The translations under genes and the position numbers were made by a program. A stretch of DNA of 64,000 nucleotides from positions 95,890-159,889 of the forward strand of contig VRUL01000011.1 in the NCBI GenBank assembly GCA_019456145.1. Reading direction: 5' to 3'. Below are positions 35,308 through 44,760 of this stretch, piece after piece. How positions within the stretch are numbered: position 1 is the first letter of the stretch; the number at the start of each line of letters is the position of its first letter. Source of the stretch: Planctomycetota bacterium (lineage in GTDB: Bacteria; Planctomycetota; Phycisphaerae; Sedimentisphaerales; Anaerobacaceae). The notes under the pieces are model-generated. The model was not told the origin of the DNA, did no database searches, and worked only from the letters and a program-made list of their open reading frames with translations.

Positions 35308-37497
35308 ATGTCAAGAATCATTGCGACAAGCGCGATAAACGGGGCTTATAAGATAGTCGGCCAAGCCAAAGAGATACTGGCCAAAGCCATCGAGCAAAAA
35401 GGAAAAGACTGCAAGGTCGAGTTTCCAAACACGGGTTACTACATACCGATTATTTATTCGATGACCGGGCGTGCAGTTGAAACCCTTGCCGATTTAGAGC
35501 AGGTGATGGATGAGGAAATCAAACCACTTATGCCTGAACCTGTTGCCGATGACGTTTGGCTGCCATATCTTGGCCCCCTACTTGATGCGGGTATGGCCAC
35601 GCTTTTTGCAGAGGAGATTATCGAAGCGTGCAAGTATCTAATCGGGCCTAATCCGGTGGACGACATCTGGCTGGGAGCGGCAGACGATGTGATTCTGCGC
35701 GAGCGTGGTATCCAGTTTGTGGACGGCTCTGCGCCGGGATTTGCAGCGATCGTAGGTGCAGCCCCGGATGTGGAAACGGCCGTAACAATCGCAAGAAAGT
35801 GCCAGGAGCGTAGTCTTTATGTATTTATGGCGGCCCATCATAACGGAACAACATTTGCGGAGCAGCTTGTCGAAGGCGGCGTGCAATTAGGCTGGGACAC
35901 ACGACTGGTTCCTTTCGGGTCGGAGATTAGTGCCGCAATATACGCACTTGGCTTTGCCAGCCGGGCGGCGCTAAGCTTCGGCGGCGTTCAACCCGGCGAT
36001 TTCCGACGGAACTTGCTCTACAACAAAAACCGCGTCTTTGCATTCGTGATGGCGCTGGGTGAAGTTACCGACGAATGGTACGCCACGGCGGCCGGGGCAA
36101 TCAATTTCGGCTTCCCTACAATCGCCGACTCCGACATTCCGGAAATCCTTCCTACCGGCGTATGCACTTACGAGCATGTCGTCTCAAATATCGGCCACGA
36201 CCAAATTGTGGAAAAGGCCATCGAAGTTCGTGGTTTGAAGATAAAGGTAGCACATATCGATATTCCCGTGGCACACAGTCCGGCGTTCGAAGGTGAACGT
36301 ATACGAAAAGACGATATGTACTGCGAGTTTGGCGGCCAGAGGACGCCGGCGTTCGAGTGGCTTCGGACGCAGGACATCTCGGCCGTTGAAGATGGAAAGA
36401 TAGAAGTGAATGGGCCGGACGTCGATTCGCTTGAAGAAGGAGGCAAAATGCCGCTGGGGATTATGGTTGAAGTGGCGGGAAGAAAAATGCAGCCTGACTT
36501 TGAACCTGTACTAGAACGCCAGATACATACATTTATGAATGAGGCGCAGGGTCTGTGGCATATGGGCCAGCGGGACGTCAACTGGGTGCGAATCAGCAAG
36601 GGCGCCTTCAAGGCGGGCTTCAGACTCCAGCATATCGGAAAACTCCTGCACGCAATGCTTCACGAGCAGTTCTCGAGCATTATAGACAAGGTGCAAATTA
36701 AGATTTACAGCGAAGAAGAACAGGTCTTGAAACTGCGGGAGCAAGCTCAGGTGGTATACGCCAAGCGCGACGCGAGATTGGCAGGCATGACGGATGAAGA
36801 CATAGACACGTTTTATTCGTGCACTCTGTGTCAGAGTTTTGCTCCGAATCATATATGCGTAGTATCTCCGGAACGGCCTGGCTTGTGCGGGGCTTATAGC
36901 TGGCTGGACTGCCGGGCGGCGTATGAAATAACTCCCTCGGGGCCAAACCAGCCAATATCGAAAGGTAACAGCATCGATCCTACCATCGGTCAGTGGGACA
37001 AGGTCAATGAGTTTGTTGTAAAGAGCAGTGGCGGCGGTGTCGAGCGAATGAGCCAGTACAGCATGATCATCGACCCAATGACCTCGTGCGGATGCTTCGA
37101 ATGTATCGCTGCCGTGCTGCCTTCCACAGGCGGGATAATGATTGTCAACCGTGAGTATCCTGAGATGACTCCGTGCGGAATGAAATTCTCAACCCTGGCC
37201 GGCACCGTGGGCGGAGGAAACCAGACGCCGGGATTCATAGGGCATTCAAAGCACTACATCAACTCGAAAAAGTTCATCGCCGCAGAAGGCGGAATTACGC
37301 GAATCGTCTGGATGCCTAAAATGCTGAAAGAAGACATCAAAGAGACCCTCATCAAAAGGGCCGATGAACTCGGACTCGGCGGTGAGGAATTCCTGGCCAA
37401 GATTGCTGATGAAACATCAGCCACAACAGAAGAAGAGGTCCTGGAGTTTATTACCAAAGCCGGCCACCCTGCGACGGCTTTGGAACCTATGTTCTGA
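35308..37497 (+). CDS. acsB: CO-methylating acetyl-CoA synthase
   Basis: 729 residues, the standard bacterial length with the CODH-binding N-terminal domain. It joins CO, a methyl group from the corrinoid protein and CoA. A-cluster cysteines C505 and C508 (SCTLCQSF) and the Ni-binding C594-G-C596 (TSCGCFECI) match the well-studied Moorella enzyme by position, shifted by one. TLAGTVGGGNQTPGFIGHSK is the conserved C-terminal glycine-rich block. AAGGAG lies 8 nt before the ATG. Confidence 0.97.
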   Translation: MSRIIATSAINGAYKIVGQAKEILAKAIEQKGKDCKVEFPNTGYYIPIIYSMTGRAVETLADLEQVMDEEIKPLMPEPVADDVWLPYLGPLLDAGMATLFAEEIIEACKYLIGPNPVDDIWLGAADDVILRERGIQFVDGSAPGFAAIVGAAPDVETAVTIARKCQERSLYVFMAAHHNGTTFAEQLVEGGVQLGWDTRLVPFGSEISAAIYALGFASRAALSFGGVQPGDFRRNLLYNKNRVFAFVMALGEVTDEWYATAAGAINFGFPTIADSDIPEILPTGVCTYEHVVSNIGHDQIVEKAIEVRGLKIKVAHIDIPVAHSPAFEGERIRKDDMYCEFGGQRTPAFEWLRTQDISAVEDGKIEVNGPDVDSLEEGGKMPLGIMVEVAGRKMQPDFEPVLERQIHTFMNEAQGLWHMGQRDVNWVRISKGAFKAGFRLQHIGKLLHAMLHEQFSSIIDKVQIKIYSEEEQVLKLREQAQVVYAKRDARLAGMTDEDIDTFYSCTLCQSFAPNHICVVSPERPGLCGAYSWLDCRAAYEITPSGPNQPISKGNSIDPTIGQWDKVNEFVVKSSGGGVERMSQYSMIIDPMTSCGCFECIAAVLPSTGGIMIVNREYPEMTPCGMKFSTLAGTVGGGNQTPGFIGHSKHYINSKKFIAAEGGITRIVWMPKMLKEDIKETLIKRADELGLGGEEFLAKIADETSATTEEEVLEFITKAGHPATALEPMF

Positions 37498-37534
37498 TAT
37501 TATAAAGACCTTATTAAAGTAAAGGGTAAATATT

Positions 37535-38872
37535 ATGGCGCTAACAGGATTAGAAATCTTCAAACTCCTACCAAAAACCAATTGTAAAAAGTGCGGCATG
37601 CCTACTTGCCTGGCCTTTGCCATGCAGCTTGCTCAAAAACGGGCCCAACTGAAAGACTGTCCTGATGTTTCAGAAGAAGCCAAGCAACAGCTTGCCGCCG
37701 CGGCCGCTCCGCCAATACGCCTTGTACAGTTTGGCAGCGGAGACAATCGAGTTCAGACGGGACAGGAAACTGTGATGTTCCGACACGAAGAGAAATTTTA
37801 CAATCAGACGGTTTTAGCTGTAACTGTATCGGACAAACTTACCGGCCAGGATTTAAAAGACCGTATCGAGTCTATAAATTCACTGCAGTTCGAGCGTATC
37901 GGGTTACATATTTCAGTGAACGCTATAGCGGTCATAAACGACAGCGGTTCAGCCGACGCTTTCGCCAGTGCCGCAGCAGCGGTAAAAGATACCAGTTCGC
38001 TGGCCATAATTCTCGTTTCAGATTCACCTGACGCGGTCGCCGCTGCTGTCGCCAAAACAGGTGACAGCTCTCCGTTAATCGGGCAGGCCAAGCCGGATAC
38101 TGCAGAGGCAATGGCGAAAATCGCCAAAGAAAACAACTGCCCGCTGACCGCTTCTGCCGAGTCAGTCGAGGCCCTTGCCAACCTTACTGAAAAAATTAAG
38201 GCCCAAGGAATCGAGGACATCGTGTTGAACCTGGATGGATTAAACCTGCGGGACCAATTGTACAATCTCTCAAAGATAAGGGCCCTGGCACTGAAAAAAA
38301 CCTTCAGGCTGTTAGGTTATCCGACTATGGCCTTTGTTCCTGATGGCGACGCAGACCAACAGGCCGCCTACGCCACAAGTCTGATTTGCAAGCATTCCAG
38401 TATCGTCGTGGTTAATATGGTTGAGCCATACGCGTTCTTACCTATACTGACGGCCAGGATGAATATCTTCAGCGACCCACAAAAGCCCATCCAGGTCGAG
38501 CCTAAAGTGTATCCTATCGGGGAACCCGACGATAATGCTCCCCTGATGTTCACAACAAACTTTTCACTGACGTATTACACCGTGGAATCGGATGTCGAGG
38601 CCAGCAGGGTGCCAAGCTATATCCTCGTGGTTGATACTGAAGGAACAAGTGTGTTGACGTCCTATTCGGGAGACAAACTCAACGAAAAGACCGTAGCGGA
38701 CGCCATGGTAAAATTTGATGCCGAGAACCTGGTTAAACACCGTAAACTTATAATTCCCGGTTATGTGGCGGTGATGAGCGGCAAACTCGAAGAAGCTACA
38801 GGTTGGGAAATCCTGGTGGGCCCAAGAGAATCATCGATGATACCAAAGTATCTACAGGAAATCTGGAAATAG
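37535..38872 (+). CDS. acsC: Corrinoid iron-sulfur protein large subunit
   Basis: 445 residues. The N-terminal [4Fe-4S] domain, NCKKCGMPTCLAFAMQLAQK with a further Cys in LKDCPD, is followed by a TIM barrel and a C-terminal corrinoid-binding region (WEILVGPRESSMIPKYLQEI). With AcsD it carries the methyl group from methyl-tetrahydrofolate (via AcsE) to AcsB. Directly after acsB in the same operon. Confidence 0.95.
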   Translation: MALTGLEIFKLLPKTNCKKCGMPTCLAFAMQLAQKRAQLKDCPDVSEEAKQQLAAAAAPPIRLVQFGSGDNRVQTGQETVMFRHEEKFYNQTVLAVTVSDKLTGQDLKDRIESINSLQFERIGLHISVNAIAVINDSGSADAFASAAAAVKDTSSLAIILVSDSPDAVAAAVAKTGDSSPLIGQAKPDTAEAMAKIAKENNCPLTASAESVEALANLTEKIKAQGIEDIVLNLDGLNLRDQLYNLSKIRALALKKTFRLLGYPTMAFVPDGDADQQAAYATSLICKHSSIVVVNMVEPYAFLPILTARMNIFSDPQKPIQVEPKVYPIGEPDDNAPLMFTTNFSLTYYTVESDVEASRVPSYILVVDTEGTSVLTSYSGDKLNEKTVADAMVKFDAENLVKHRKLIIPGYVAVMSGKLEEATGWEILVGPRESSMIPKYLQEIWK

Positions 38873-38932
38873 AGATGTTGATTGTGGCGCACTGCTTCTC
38901 GAATCGCGGGGCACGAACCAAGAGATACGAGA

Positions 38933-40846
38933 ATGGATGAAAAACCGAAAAAATGTACAACGAGTTTTGAACCGAGCGGCCTTAAAACCGAAGTCCCGAC
39001 CGGGACGATTCTGCTTGAGGCGGCCCGCAAAGCCGGTATTTATTTAAGCAGCATCTGCGGCGGAGACGGGTATTGCGGCAAATGTAAAGTCGTAATCGAC
39101 AAAGGACAATTTCAAAGCAAACCCACCACTTTACTTACCCCGGATGAGACACGCGAAAATATCGTGCTTGCCTGCGGGACTAAGGTCCTTTCGGATATGA
39201 CAATTACTGTTCCTAAGTTCCACTCCCTGGAAACAAGTCAAATACTTATGGACTCCGACGCCCGGAGGTTTAGCGAGCTTGCCGGCAATGTGCAGGAGGG
39301 CGTCTTTGAGTTTGACCCTTTGGTACGAAAGCTCGCCGTTGAAATGTCGGAACCCACGGTACACGATCATACAGCCGACCACGAACGCCTGTATGTCGCG
39401 ATACGCGAGCAGATTGACGCTCCTGTAATGCAGACCGGATTTCGCATTCTGCAGGGACTTTCGAAGGTGCTTCGTTCGACGAATTACCAGGTTGCCGTCA
39501 CTATTGGCCGGCGAAGTGGAACCACCGAAGTGATAGAGGTTGAGCCGAGCAAACGCGGTAAGACAAATTTTGCCGTCGCCGTTGACCTGGGTACTACCAC
39601 GGTCGTGGCCCATCTTCTTGACCTGATCAATGCAAAAACCGTAGATACCGAGGCCATATACAACAGCCAGATAAACTTTGGCGAAGACTATATTCGCCGA
39701 ATCATCTACGCAGAAGAAAATGACGCCTTTGATGAGATGCAAAATCGAATCGTGCATGACGTAAACAGCCTCATCGTAACATTGGCTGCAAGACAGAAAA
39801 TCGACTTACGTGAGATAGTCGCTGTAATATGTTCCGGCAATACCGCAATGATCCATTTCTTACTGAATTTAGACTCTACACGAATACGCAGAGAGCCATA
39901 TGTCGCCTCAGCCAGTTTTGTGCCTGCAATACGCGCCGCAGAAGTGGGCATCCAGATTAACAAGCGGGGTTTATTATACTGCCTGCCCAGTGTGGCAGCT
40001 TATGTGGGCAGCGATATAGTGGCAGGTGTCTTGACTACACGAATTTATACCAAAAAAGAGGTCTCGCTTTTTGTTGATATCGGAACAAACGGCGAGGTTG
40101 TTCTCGGGAACCGAGAGTGGCTGGTTTGTGCTTCGAGTTCGGCAGGTCCGGCATTCGAAGGAAGCGGCGTCAAGCACGGTATGAGGGCGGCAGCCGGGGC
40201 CATAGAAAAACTAAACATTGCCCCGGACGGCTCCATTGAGTTTAAGACAATCGGCGATACCCATCCTGCCGGCATTTGCGGGTCAGGCCTTTTGGACACA
40301 ATTGCTGAATTGTTTATAAACGGTATCATAGACCGAACAGGCCGATTCAAAACCAACGGAGACACAAGATTGACTGAAAACGACGAGGGTTTGCAATTCC
40401 AGTTAGTCCCGGCAGATAACGACCACCAGGAAATAGTAATCACCCAGGCCGACATCGACAACCTGGTTCGTTCCAAGGCAGGAGTTTTTGCCGCGATTAG
40501 AGTTCTTATGAACTCGACGCAAACTAAAACAGAAGATCTCGATGCCGTTTACATCGCCGGCGGCTTCGGAAACTTCATGAACGTTCAACAGGCCGTTACC
40601 GTAGGAATGCTGCCCGATGTTCCCGTGGAGAAGATTCAATTTGTCGGAAACACATCAATCGCAGGAGCAAAGACGGTCTTGCTGAGTCAAAAAGCCCTTG
40701 AAACAGCCGAGAAAATCGCCAACAGTATGACATATTTTGATTTAATGAGCCATTCAGGCTATATGGATGAATTCATTAGAGCAAGTTTTCTGCCCCATAC
40801 TGATTTATCCCTGTTCCCATCGGTGGCCAGTGTAAAAAGTGTCTAA
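38933..40846 (+). CDS. acsV: Reductive activator of the corrinoid protein (RACo type)
   Basis: About 637 residues. The ATG at 38933 is favoured; the longer TTG start (38882) would translate a repeat-like tract. The N-terminal 2Fe-2S ferredoxin domain has SSICGGDGYCGKCKVVI and a distal Cys in VLACGTKV. A linker precedes an ASKHA-type ATPase (DUF4445) with AVDLGTTTVVAHLLDL, ICSGNTAMIHFLL, FVDIGTNGEVVLGN and GGFGNFMNVQQA. Such proteins use ATP to return oxidised Co(II) corrinoid to Co(I). Confidence 0.9.
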   Translation: MDEKPKKCTTSFEPSGLKTEVPTGTILLEAARKAGIYLSSICGGDGYCGKCKVVIDKGQFQSKPTTLLTPDETRENIVLACGTKVLSDMTITVPKFHSLETSQILMDSDARRFSELAGNVQEGVFEFDPLVRKLAVEMSEPTVHDHTADHERLYVAIREQIDAPVMQTGFRILQGLSKVLRSTNYQVAVTIGRRSGTTEVIEVEPSKRGKTNFAVAVDLGTTTVVAHLLDLINAKTVDTEAIYNSQINFGEDYIRRIIYAEENDAFDEMQNRIVHDVNSLIVTLAARQKIDLREIVAVICSGNTAMIHFLLNLDSTRIRREPYVASASFVPAIRAAEVGIQINKRGLLYCLPSVAAYVGSDIVAGVLTTRIYTKKEVSLFVDIGTNGEVVLGNREWLVCASSSAGPAFEGSGVKHGMRAAAGAIEKLNIAPDGSIEFKTIGDTHPAGICGSGLLDTIAELFINGIIDRTGRFKTNGDTRLTENDEGLQFQLVPADNDHQEIVITQADIDNLVRSKAGVFAAIRVLMNSTQTKTEDLDAVYIAGGFGNFMNVQQAVTVGMLPDVPVEKIQFVGNTSIAGAKTVLLSQKALETAEKIANSMTYFDLMSHSGYMDEFIRASFLPHTDLSLFPSVASVKSV

Positions 40847-40861
40847 AGTGAGCTAAAAGAT

Positions 40862-41620
40862 ATGGCAACAACAATTGCAATAAGTGGAAAAGGCGGAGCC
40901 GGCAAAACAACGCTGGCCGCTATGATTATCAGGCTGCTGTGCAGCCAATCGCACGGCGCGGTACTTGCGGTAGATGCCGATCCCAATTCCTGTCTGGCGA
41001 CCATGTTGGGAGTCGAACCAGAGGAGACAATTGCGGAAATCCGGGAACAAACCCGTCAAAAACAGCCTGATGGCGAAGGTACGGATCGCTTGCGCTCTCT
41101 TGAATACGGCATCCAGCAGGCAATCACAGAGGCCGTCGGCTTCGATTTGCTCACCATGGGTAGGCCCGAAGGACCAAGCTGCTACTGTGCCGTAAATAAT
41201 ATATTGCGAACATTCCTGGACAAACTAAGCTCGCAATACCAATACGTAATTATTGATAATGAAGCGGGAATGGAGCACCTGTCACGCCGAACCACTAATA
41301 ATGTTGACCTGCTGTGCATCGTAGCAGAACCAACGGCGATCGGTAACCTTACCGCCCGGAGGATTTTTGAACTTGCTAAAAAACTCCCGATATCCGTAAA
41401 AGAAATCGGCGTTATATGGAACAGGGCCGAGAGCGGCAAAAATGTGGACGAAATAGAAACATTCGGGTATATACCTAACGACAAAACCATATTTGATGCA
41501 TCAATCCAGGGCAAAACAATCTTCGACCTCGAAGAAAACAGTGCCGCACTTTCAGCGGTCTGCAAAATATTCGAATCTAAACTAAAGCGTAGTTTTCCGT
41601 TAAGTAAAAACAAACAATAA
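40862..41620 (+). CDS. Second CooC/AcsF-type maturation ATPase
   Basis: 252 residues: SGKGGAGKTTLAAMIIRLL (deviant Walker A), VLAVDADPNSCLATMLGV, then GPSCYCAVNNILR with the C-x-C metal site, and YVIIDNEAGMEHLSRRT. The second paralogue in the operon is usually assigned to nickel insertion into AcsB (AcsF), as in acetogens; which paralogue serves which enzyme cannot be seen. Lies between the activator and acsD. Confidence 0.88.
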   Translation: MATTIAISGKGGAGKTTLAAMIIRLLCSQSHGAVLAVDADPNSCLATMLGVEPEETIAEIREQTRQKQPDGEGTDRLRSLEYGIQQAITEAVGFDLLTMGRPEGPSCYCAVNNILRTFLDKLSSQYQYVIIDNEAGMEHLSRRTTNNVDLLCIVAEPTAIGNLTARRIFELAKKLPISVKEIGVIWNRAESGKNVDEIETFGYIPNDKTIFDASIQGKTIFDLEENSAALSAVCKIFESKLKRSFPLSKNKQ

Positions 41621-41650
41621 AAATTCAAAGTTATTCTTGGAGGATTTCAA

Positions 41651-42607
41651 ATGCCAGTTCCTGAAGTTAAGGAGAGCTTCGCCGGTCAGGTTTCTCGGGT
41701 TACACTGGGGTCGACTAAAGACAGCGGCGGGACTCGAACCTCAACGGTAACCGTTGGAGGAGCACGTAACGTCGTCTATGGCGGTTCTATAGAGCAGGCC
41801 GGCGAGAAACCGGTTATCGCCATGGATGTCCTGGACAGCAGGCCGGATGATTGGCCTGAGACCCTCGCCGAACATTATCAAGATGTAATGGACAGCCCCG
41901 GCGACTGGGCCAAAAAGTGCGTAGAGGAATTTGGTGCAGACCTGGTCTGTGTAAAATTCGACGGCATCCACCCCGACAAGGCAGATAAAGATGCCGCTCA
42001 TGCCGTCAAGGTCACCGAGGAAGTTTTGAAGGCGGTTGGCGTCCCTCTTATTCTGTGGGATTCCGGAAACGACGAAAAGGACAATCAGGTTATGCCGAAG
42101 GTAAGCGAGGCAGCCAAGGGAGAAAACGTTCTGATAGGTACGGTTAAAGAGGACAATTACAAGGCCCTGACCGCCCTTGCCCTGGCTGACGGACATCACC
42201 TTATCACCCACGCTCCTTTGGATATCAACATCGCCAAACAGGTCAATATTTTAGTTTCTGATATGGGCTTTCCGCTGGAAAAGATAGTAACATTTCAGGC
42301 CACAGGAGCATTAGGTTACGGAATTGAGTATGCATATTCCATTCAGGAACGCCAGCGTTTGGCTGCACTCGGCGGCGATAAAATGATGGCGATGCCAGCT
42401 ATCTGTGACGTGGGTTATGAATCCTGGCGGGTCAAAGAGGCCAAGCTTGAGGACGCCCCGGGCTGGGGTGCTGTTGAAGACCGCGGACCAATGTGGGAAG
42501 CTACTACTGCAATCTGCCTGTTGCAGGCCGGCGTCGATATAATCCGGATGCGGCATCCGCGGGCCGTGGCTACCGTTAAGAACTTCATCAATCAAATCTG
42601 GCAATAG
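41651..42607 (+). CDS. acsD: Corrinoid iron-sulfur protein small subunit
   Basis: 318 residues, TIM barrel. KPVIAMDVLDSRPDDWPETL, DLVCVKFDGIHPDKADKDA, VPLILWDSGNDEKDNQVMPK and MAMPAICDVGYESWRVKEAK are conserved AcsD/CdhD blocks. Partner of AcsC; the heterodimer holds the cobamide. GGAGG precedes the ATG. Confidence 0.95.
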   Translation: MPVPEVKESFAGQVSRVTLGSTKDSGGTRTSTVTVGGARNVVYGGSIEQAGEKPVIAMDVLDSRPDDWPETLAEHYQDVMDSPGDWAKKCVEEFGADLVCVKFDGIHPDKADKDAAHAVKVTEEVLKAVGVPLILWDSGNDEKDNQVMPKVSEAAKGENVLIGTVKEDNYKALTALALADGHHLITHAPLDINIAKQVNILVSDMGFPLEKIVTFQATGALGYGIEYAYSIQERQRLAALGGDKMMAMPAICDVGYESWRVKEAKLEDAPGWGAVEDRGPMWEATTAICLLQAGVDIIRMRHPRAVATVKNFINQIWQ

Positions 42608-42640
42608 GAACTAAAATCTTCATATCGCAAGGAGACTGTT

Positions 42641-43468
42641 ATGATACTAATCGGAGAACGCATTAATGGGATGTTTACAGATGTTAAGGATGCAATCGCG
42701 TCCAAAAATAAGCAGCCCATCCAGGAACTGGCCAAAAAGCAAACCGAAGCAGGCGCCACATATCTTGATGTAAATGTTGGCACGGCCGCAGCAGACCAGG
42801 AAGGGACTATGCAGTGGCTGGTTGAAACCATCCAGGAAACCTGTTCTACGCCTTTAAGCCTTGATTCCCAAAAACCCAGCGTTATCACAGCGGGATTAAA
42901 GGTCGTTAATGCCGAGGCCGGCGTTATCCTGAACTCAACTCCTTTGAATAAGAAAAATGATGGAGAAATACTCGACAAGCACATAGAAATGGCAGAACAG
43001 GCCGGGCCAAAGGCATGTATTATTGCCCTGACCATGGACAAAAACGGCGTGCCCCAGGATATTAATGCACGCGTGGCCATAGCTGCTGAAATTGTTCAAA
43101 AAGCGATGGACAAAAGCTTTGACACGCGGCGCTTATTTATCGACCCTATTGTTCTGCCGGTTAAAGTGCCAAATGCCCAGGTTCAAGTCGGCAACATCCT
43201 TACCGCAATGGAACAGATAAAATACCTCGCTGACCCTGCACCGCATATGACTATAGGTTTGTCAAATGTCTCTCAAGGTACAAGCAAAAGAAGCCTGATA
43301 AATCGTATATTCCTGGCCATGGCTATCTCAAGTGGTTTGGATTCGGCAATTGTCGATGTGCTCGACGAAGACCTTGTTAATGTAGTGGCTACTGCAGAGA
43401 TGCTGATGAACAAACAGATATATTCGGACAGTTTCTTAAAGGCCTACACAACCGCCAATAAAGCGTAA
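42641..43468 (+). CDS. acsE: Methyltetrahydrofolate:corrinoid methyltransferase
   Basis: 275 residues, pterin-binding TIM barrel: LIGERINGMFTDVKDAI, GATYLDVNVGTAAADQEGTM, LSLDSQKPSVITAGLKV and HMTIGLSNVSQGTSKR with the conserved Asn/Asp that contact N5 of the folate. It moves the methyl group from methyl-THF to the corrinoid protein. AAGGAG is 7 nt before the ATG. Last gene of the operon; no folate-branch enzyme genes follow in this window. Confidence 0.95.
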   Translation: MILIGERINGMFTDVKDAIASKNKQPIQELAKKQTEAGATYLDVNVGTAAADQEGTMQWLVETIQETCSTPLSLDSQKPSVITAGLKVVNAEAGVILNSTPLNKKNDGEILDKHIEMAEQAGPKACIIALTMDKNGVPQDINARVAIAAEIVQKAMDKSFDTRRLFIDPIVLPVKVPNAQVQVGNILTAMEQIKYLADPAPHMTIGLSNVSQGTSKRSLINRIFLAMAISSGLDSAIVDVLDEDLVNVVATAEMLMNKQIYSDSFLKAYTTANKA

Positions 43469-43822
43469 ACTCTGTAAGAAATCCACAAGGTATATACGAA
43501 TGTTGATCCTGTCCTGCGCCATGCGGTAGACCAAATACCGGCTGGCGACTGGTTGTAGAGTCAACTTTGTGAGTTGGTCCCGTCTTCTTTGCAATATCCT
43601 AATCGGATCACACCGACATTTTCGAGGCTTAAGAAAAAGGTTGAAATCTGTACACCTAAAGGAACGGGCTTCTATGCTCTTCGGAGAGCGTTGCATCCCG
43701 CTGTGGTAGCTCGGAAGGTTTTGTGTGGTGACAAAACTGAACGTGGACGGGACTACTGGCAGATTTTGTCGAGCATATACGCTACTTACCGCCGGCAATT
43801 CGTAGATTTTGTGAGTACAATA
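43469..43822. other. Gap with a possible decayed RelE-type toxin
   Basis: No intact gene. On the minus strand 43475-43560 reads RYLVYRMAQDRINIRIYLVD and then FLQSL, which resembles the last strands of RelE/ParE toxins; upstream frames are broken. I treat it as a weak relic. The rest (43600-43822) shows nothing clear. Confidence 0.3.
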
Positions 43823-44443
43823 CTAATAGGCAACTATTTTACGTCTTGTTTCTACAGATTTGAGAACAGTAGTCTGCCCCTCTGTGATAATAGCATCGGG
43901 CTTGTCTCGCAAGCGTCGTATCCAGCCTTTATCATTGGGCAGTTGCCATTTCAGCTTATAGGCGCCTACAGGAAGTCTGTCAAAATGGTATTTGCCACTC
44001 TCATCTGTCACTGTTGTAAACTCTCCTCCTTCTCTGATTGTATTGAACATCTCAAGTACACTCTGTGGCTTTAGAATTCTCACGAGTTTGACTTGACATC
44101 CCTGCAACCCTTCACCACCGCGAAGAATAATCCCTTCGACATTTCCCACAGGCACCCGCTGCCATTGAATTGAACGGTCGTTGGCATCCGGAAATTGGCT
44201 GGTAATTGTCTGAACCTGGCTTTGAACCTTTGCCAGAACCTCGCGCTCTATCTCTTCCTTCATTTGTTCGCGATCCTGCTGGGGCGAAGCCAGCACCGGA
44301 GTTTGCTTCTGCTGGCGCAGTTCAGCCAGTATTTCCCTTTTAAGTTCTTCCTTAAGTTTTGCCCTATCCTGAGCAGGCGTTGAACACCCACCGAGCGTGA
44401 AAAAGCCGAGAGCGGTTAAAGTAATAAGCAAGCAATGTTTCAT
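43823..44443 (-). CDS. Lipoprotein with coiled coil and carboxypeptidase-regulatory-like domain
   Basis: 206 residues. Signal peptide with lipobox LGGC (Cys20), then a charged coiled coil in two phases (AKLKEELKREILAELRQQ and REQMKEEIEREVLAKVQSQ), then a beta domain with VEGIILRGGEGLQGCQVKLV and TVTDESGKYHFDRLPVGAYK, the pattern of CarboxypepD_reg or Cna-B-like folds. Same strand as, and 74 bp after, the Cys-rich gene, so perhaps the end of the copper/heme operon. Likely anchors or spaces components at a membrane; function unknown. Confidence 0.65.
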   Translation of the reverse strand: MKHCLLITLTALGFFTLGGCSTPAQDRAKLKEELKREILAELRQQKQTPVLASPQQDREQMKEEIEREVLAKVQSQVQTITSQFPDANDRSIQWQRVPVGNVEGIILRGGEGLQGCQVKLVRILKPQSVLEMFNTIREGGEFTTVTDESGKYHFDRLPVGAYKLKWQLPNDKGWIRRLRDKPDAIITEGQTTVLKSVETRRKIVAY

Positions 44444-44517
44444 TGTATAGACCCCTACGATTTCAACGGAACTATATTACCATTTCCATACATACTACAA
44501 AAAAATAATAGCGTACG

Positions 44518-44760
44518 TCAGTTCGCATCACGTTCCGGCGATGGAAATGGCGGAAATTCTTCCCGGCGTCCAAAGCAGTAACGCGCCAGGTAACATTTAC
44601 ACATCCCGCACTCACCGGAACAGCCTGGGCAGGTTACTTCCCAATAACCAGTATCGTTACGAATGCACGGAATATGCTTTTCACAGACAGGACAGTACAA
44701 ATAGTCCACATTCTCTTGCAGGTTCTCTAAAGGAGAAGTGCTTTCTTTTCTTTCGTTCAT
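44518..44760 (-). CDS. Small Cys-rich protein
   Basis: 80 residues from ATG 44760, whose first bases overlap the stop of the CuA-cytochrome gene (ATGA at 44757-44760). Cysteines occur as YCPVCEKHIPC and CPGCSGECGMCKCYLARYC: nine Cys and one His, suited to a zinc ribbon or copper/Fe-S site. No signal peptide, so cytoplasmic. Its coupling to the CuA gene suggests a role in metal handling for that protein (inference). Confidence 0.6.
   Translation of the reverse strand: MNERKESTSPLENLQENVDYLYCPVCEKHIPCIRNDTGYWEVTCPGCSGECGMCKCYLARYCFGRREEFPPFPSPERDAN

Noticed and set aside
41729..41746. A gggactcgaacctcaacg string resembling the antisense of a tRNA T-arm
   Set aside because: It lies within acsD, encoding conserved-looking residues, and no other tRNA arm can be folded around it.
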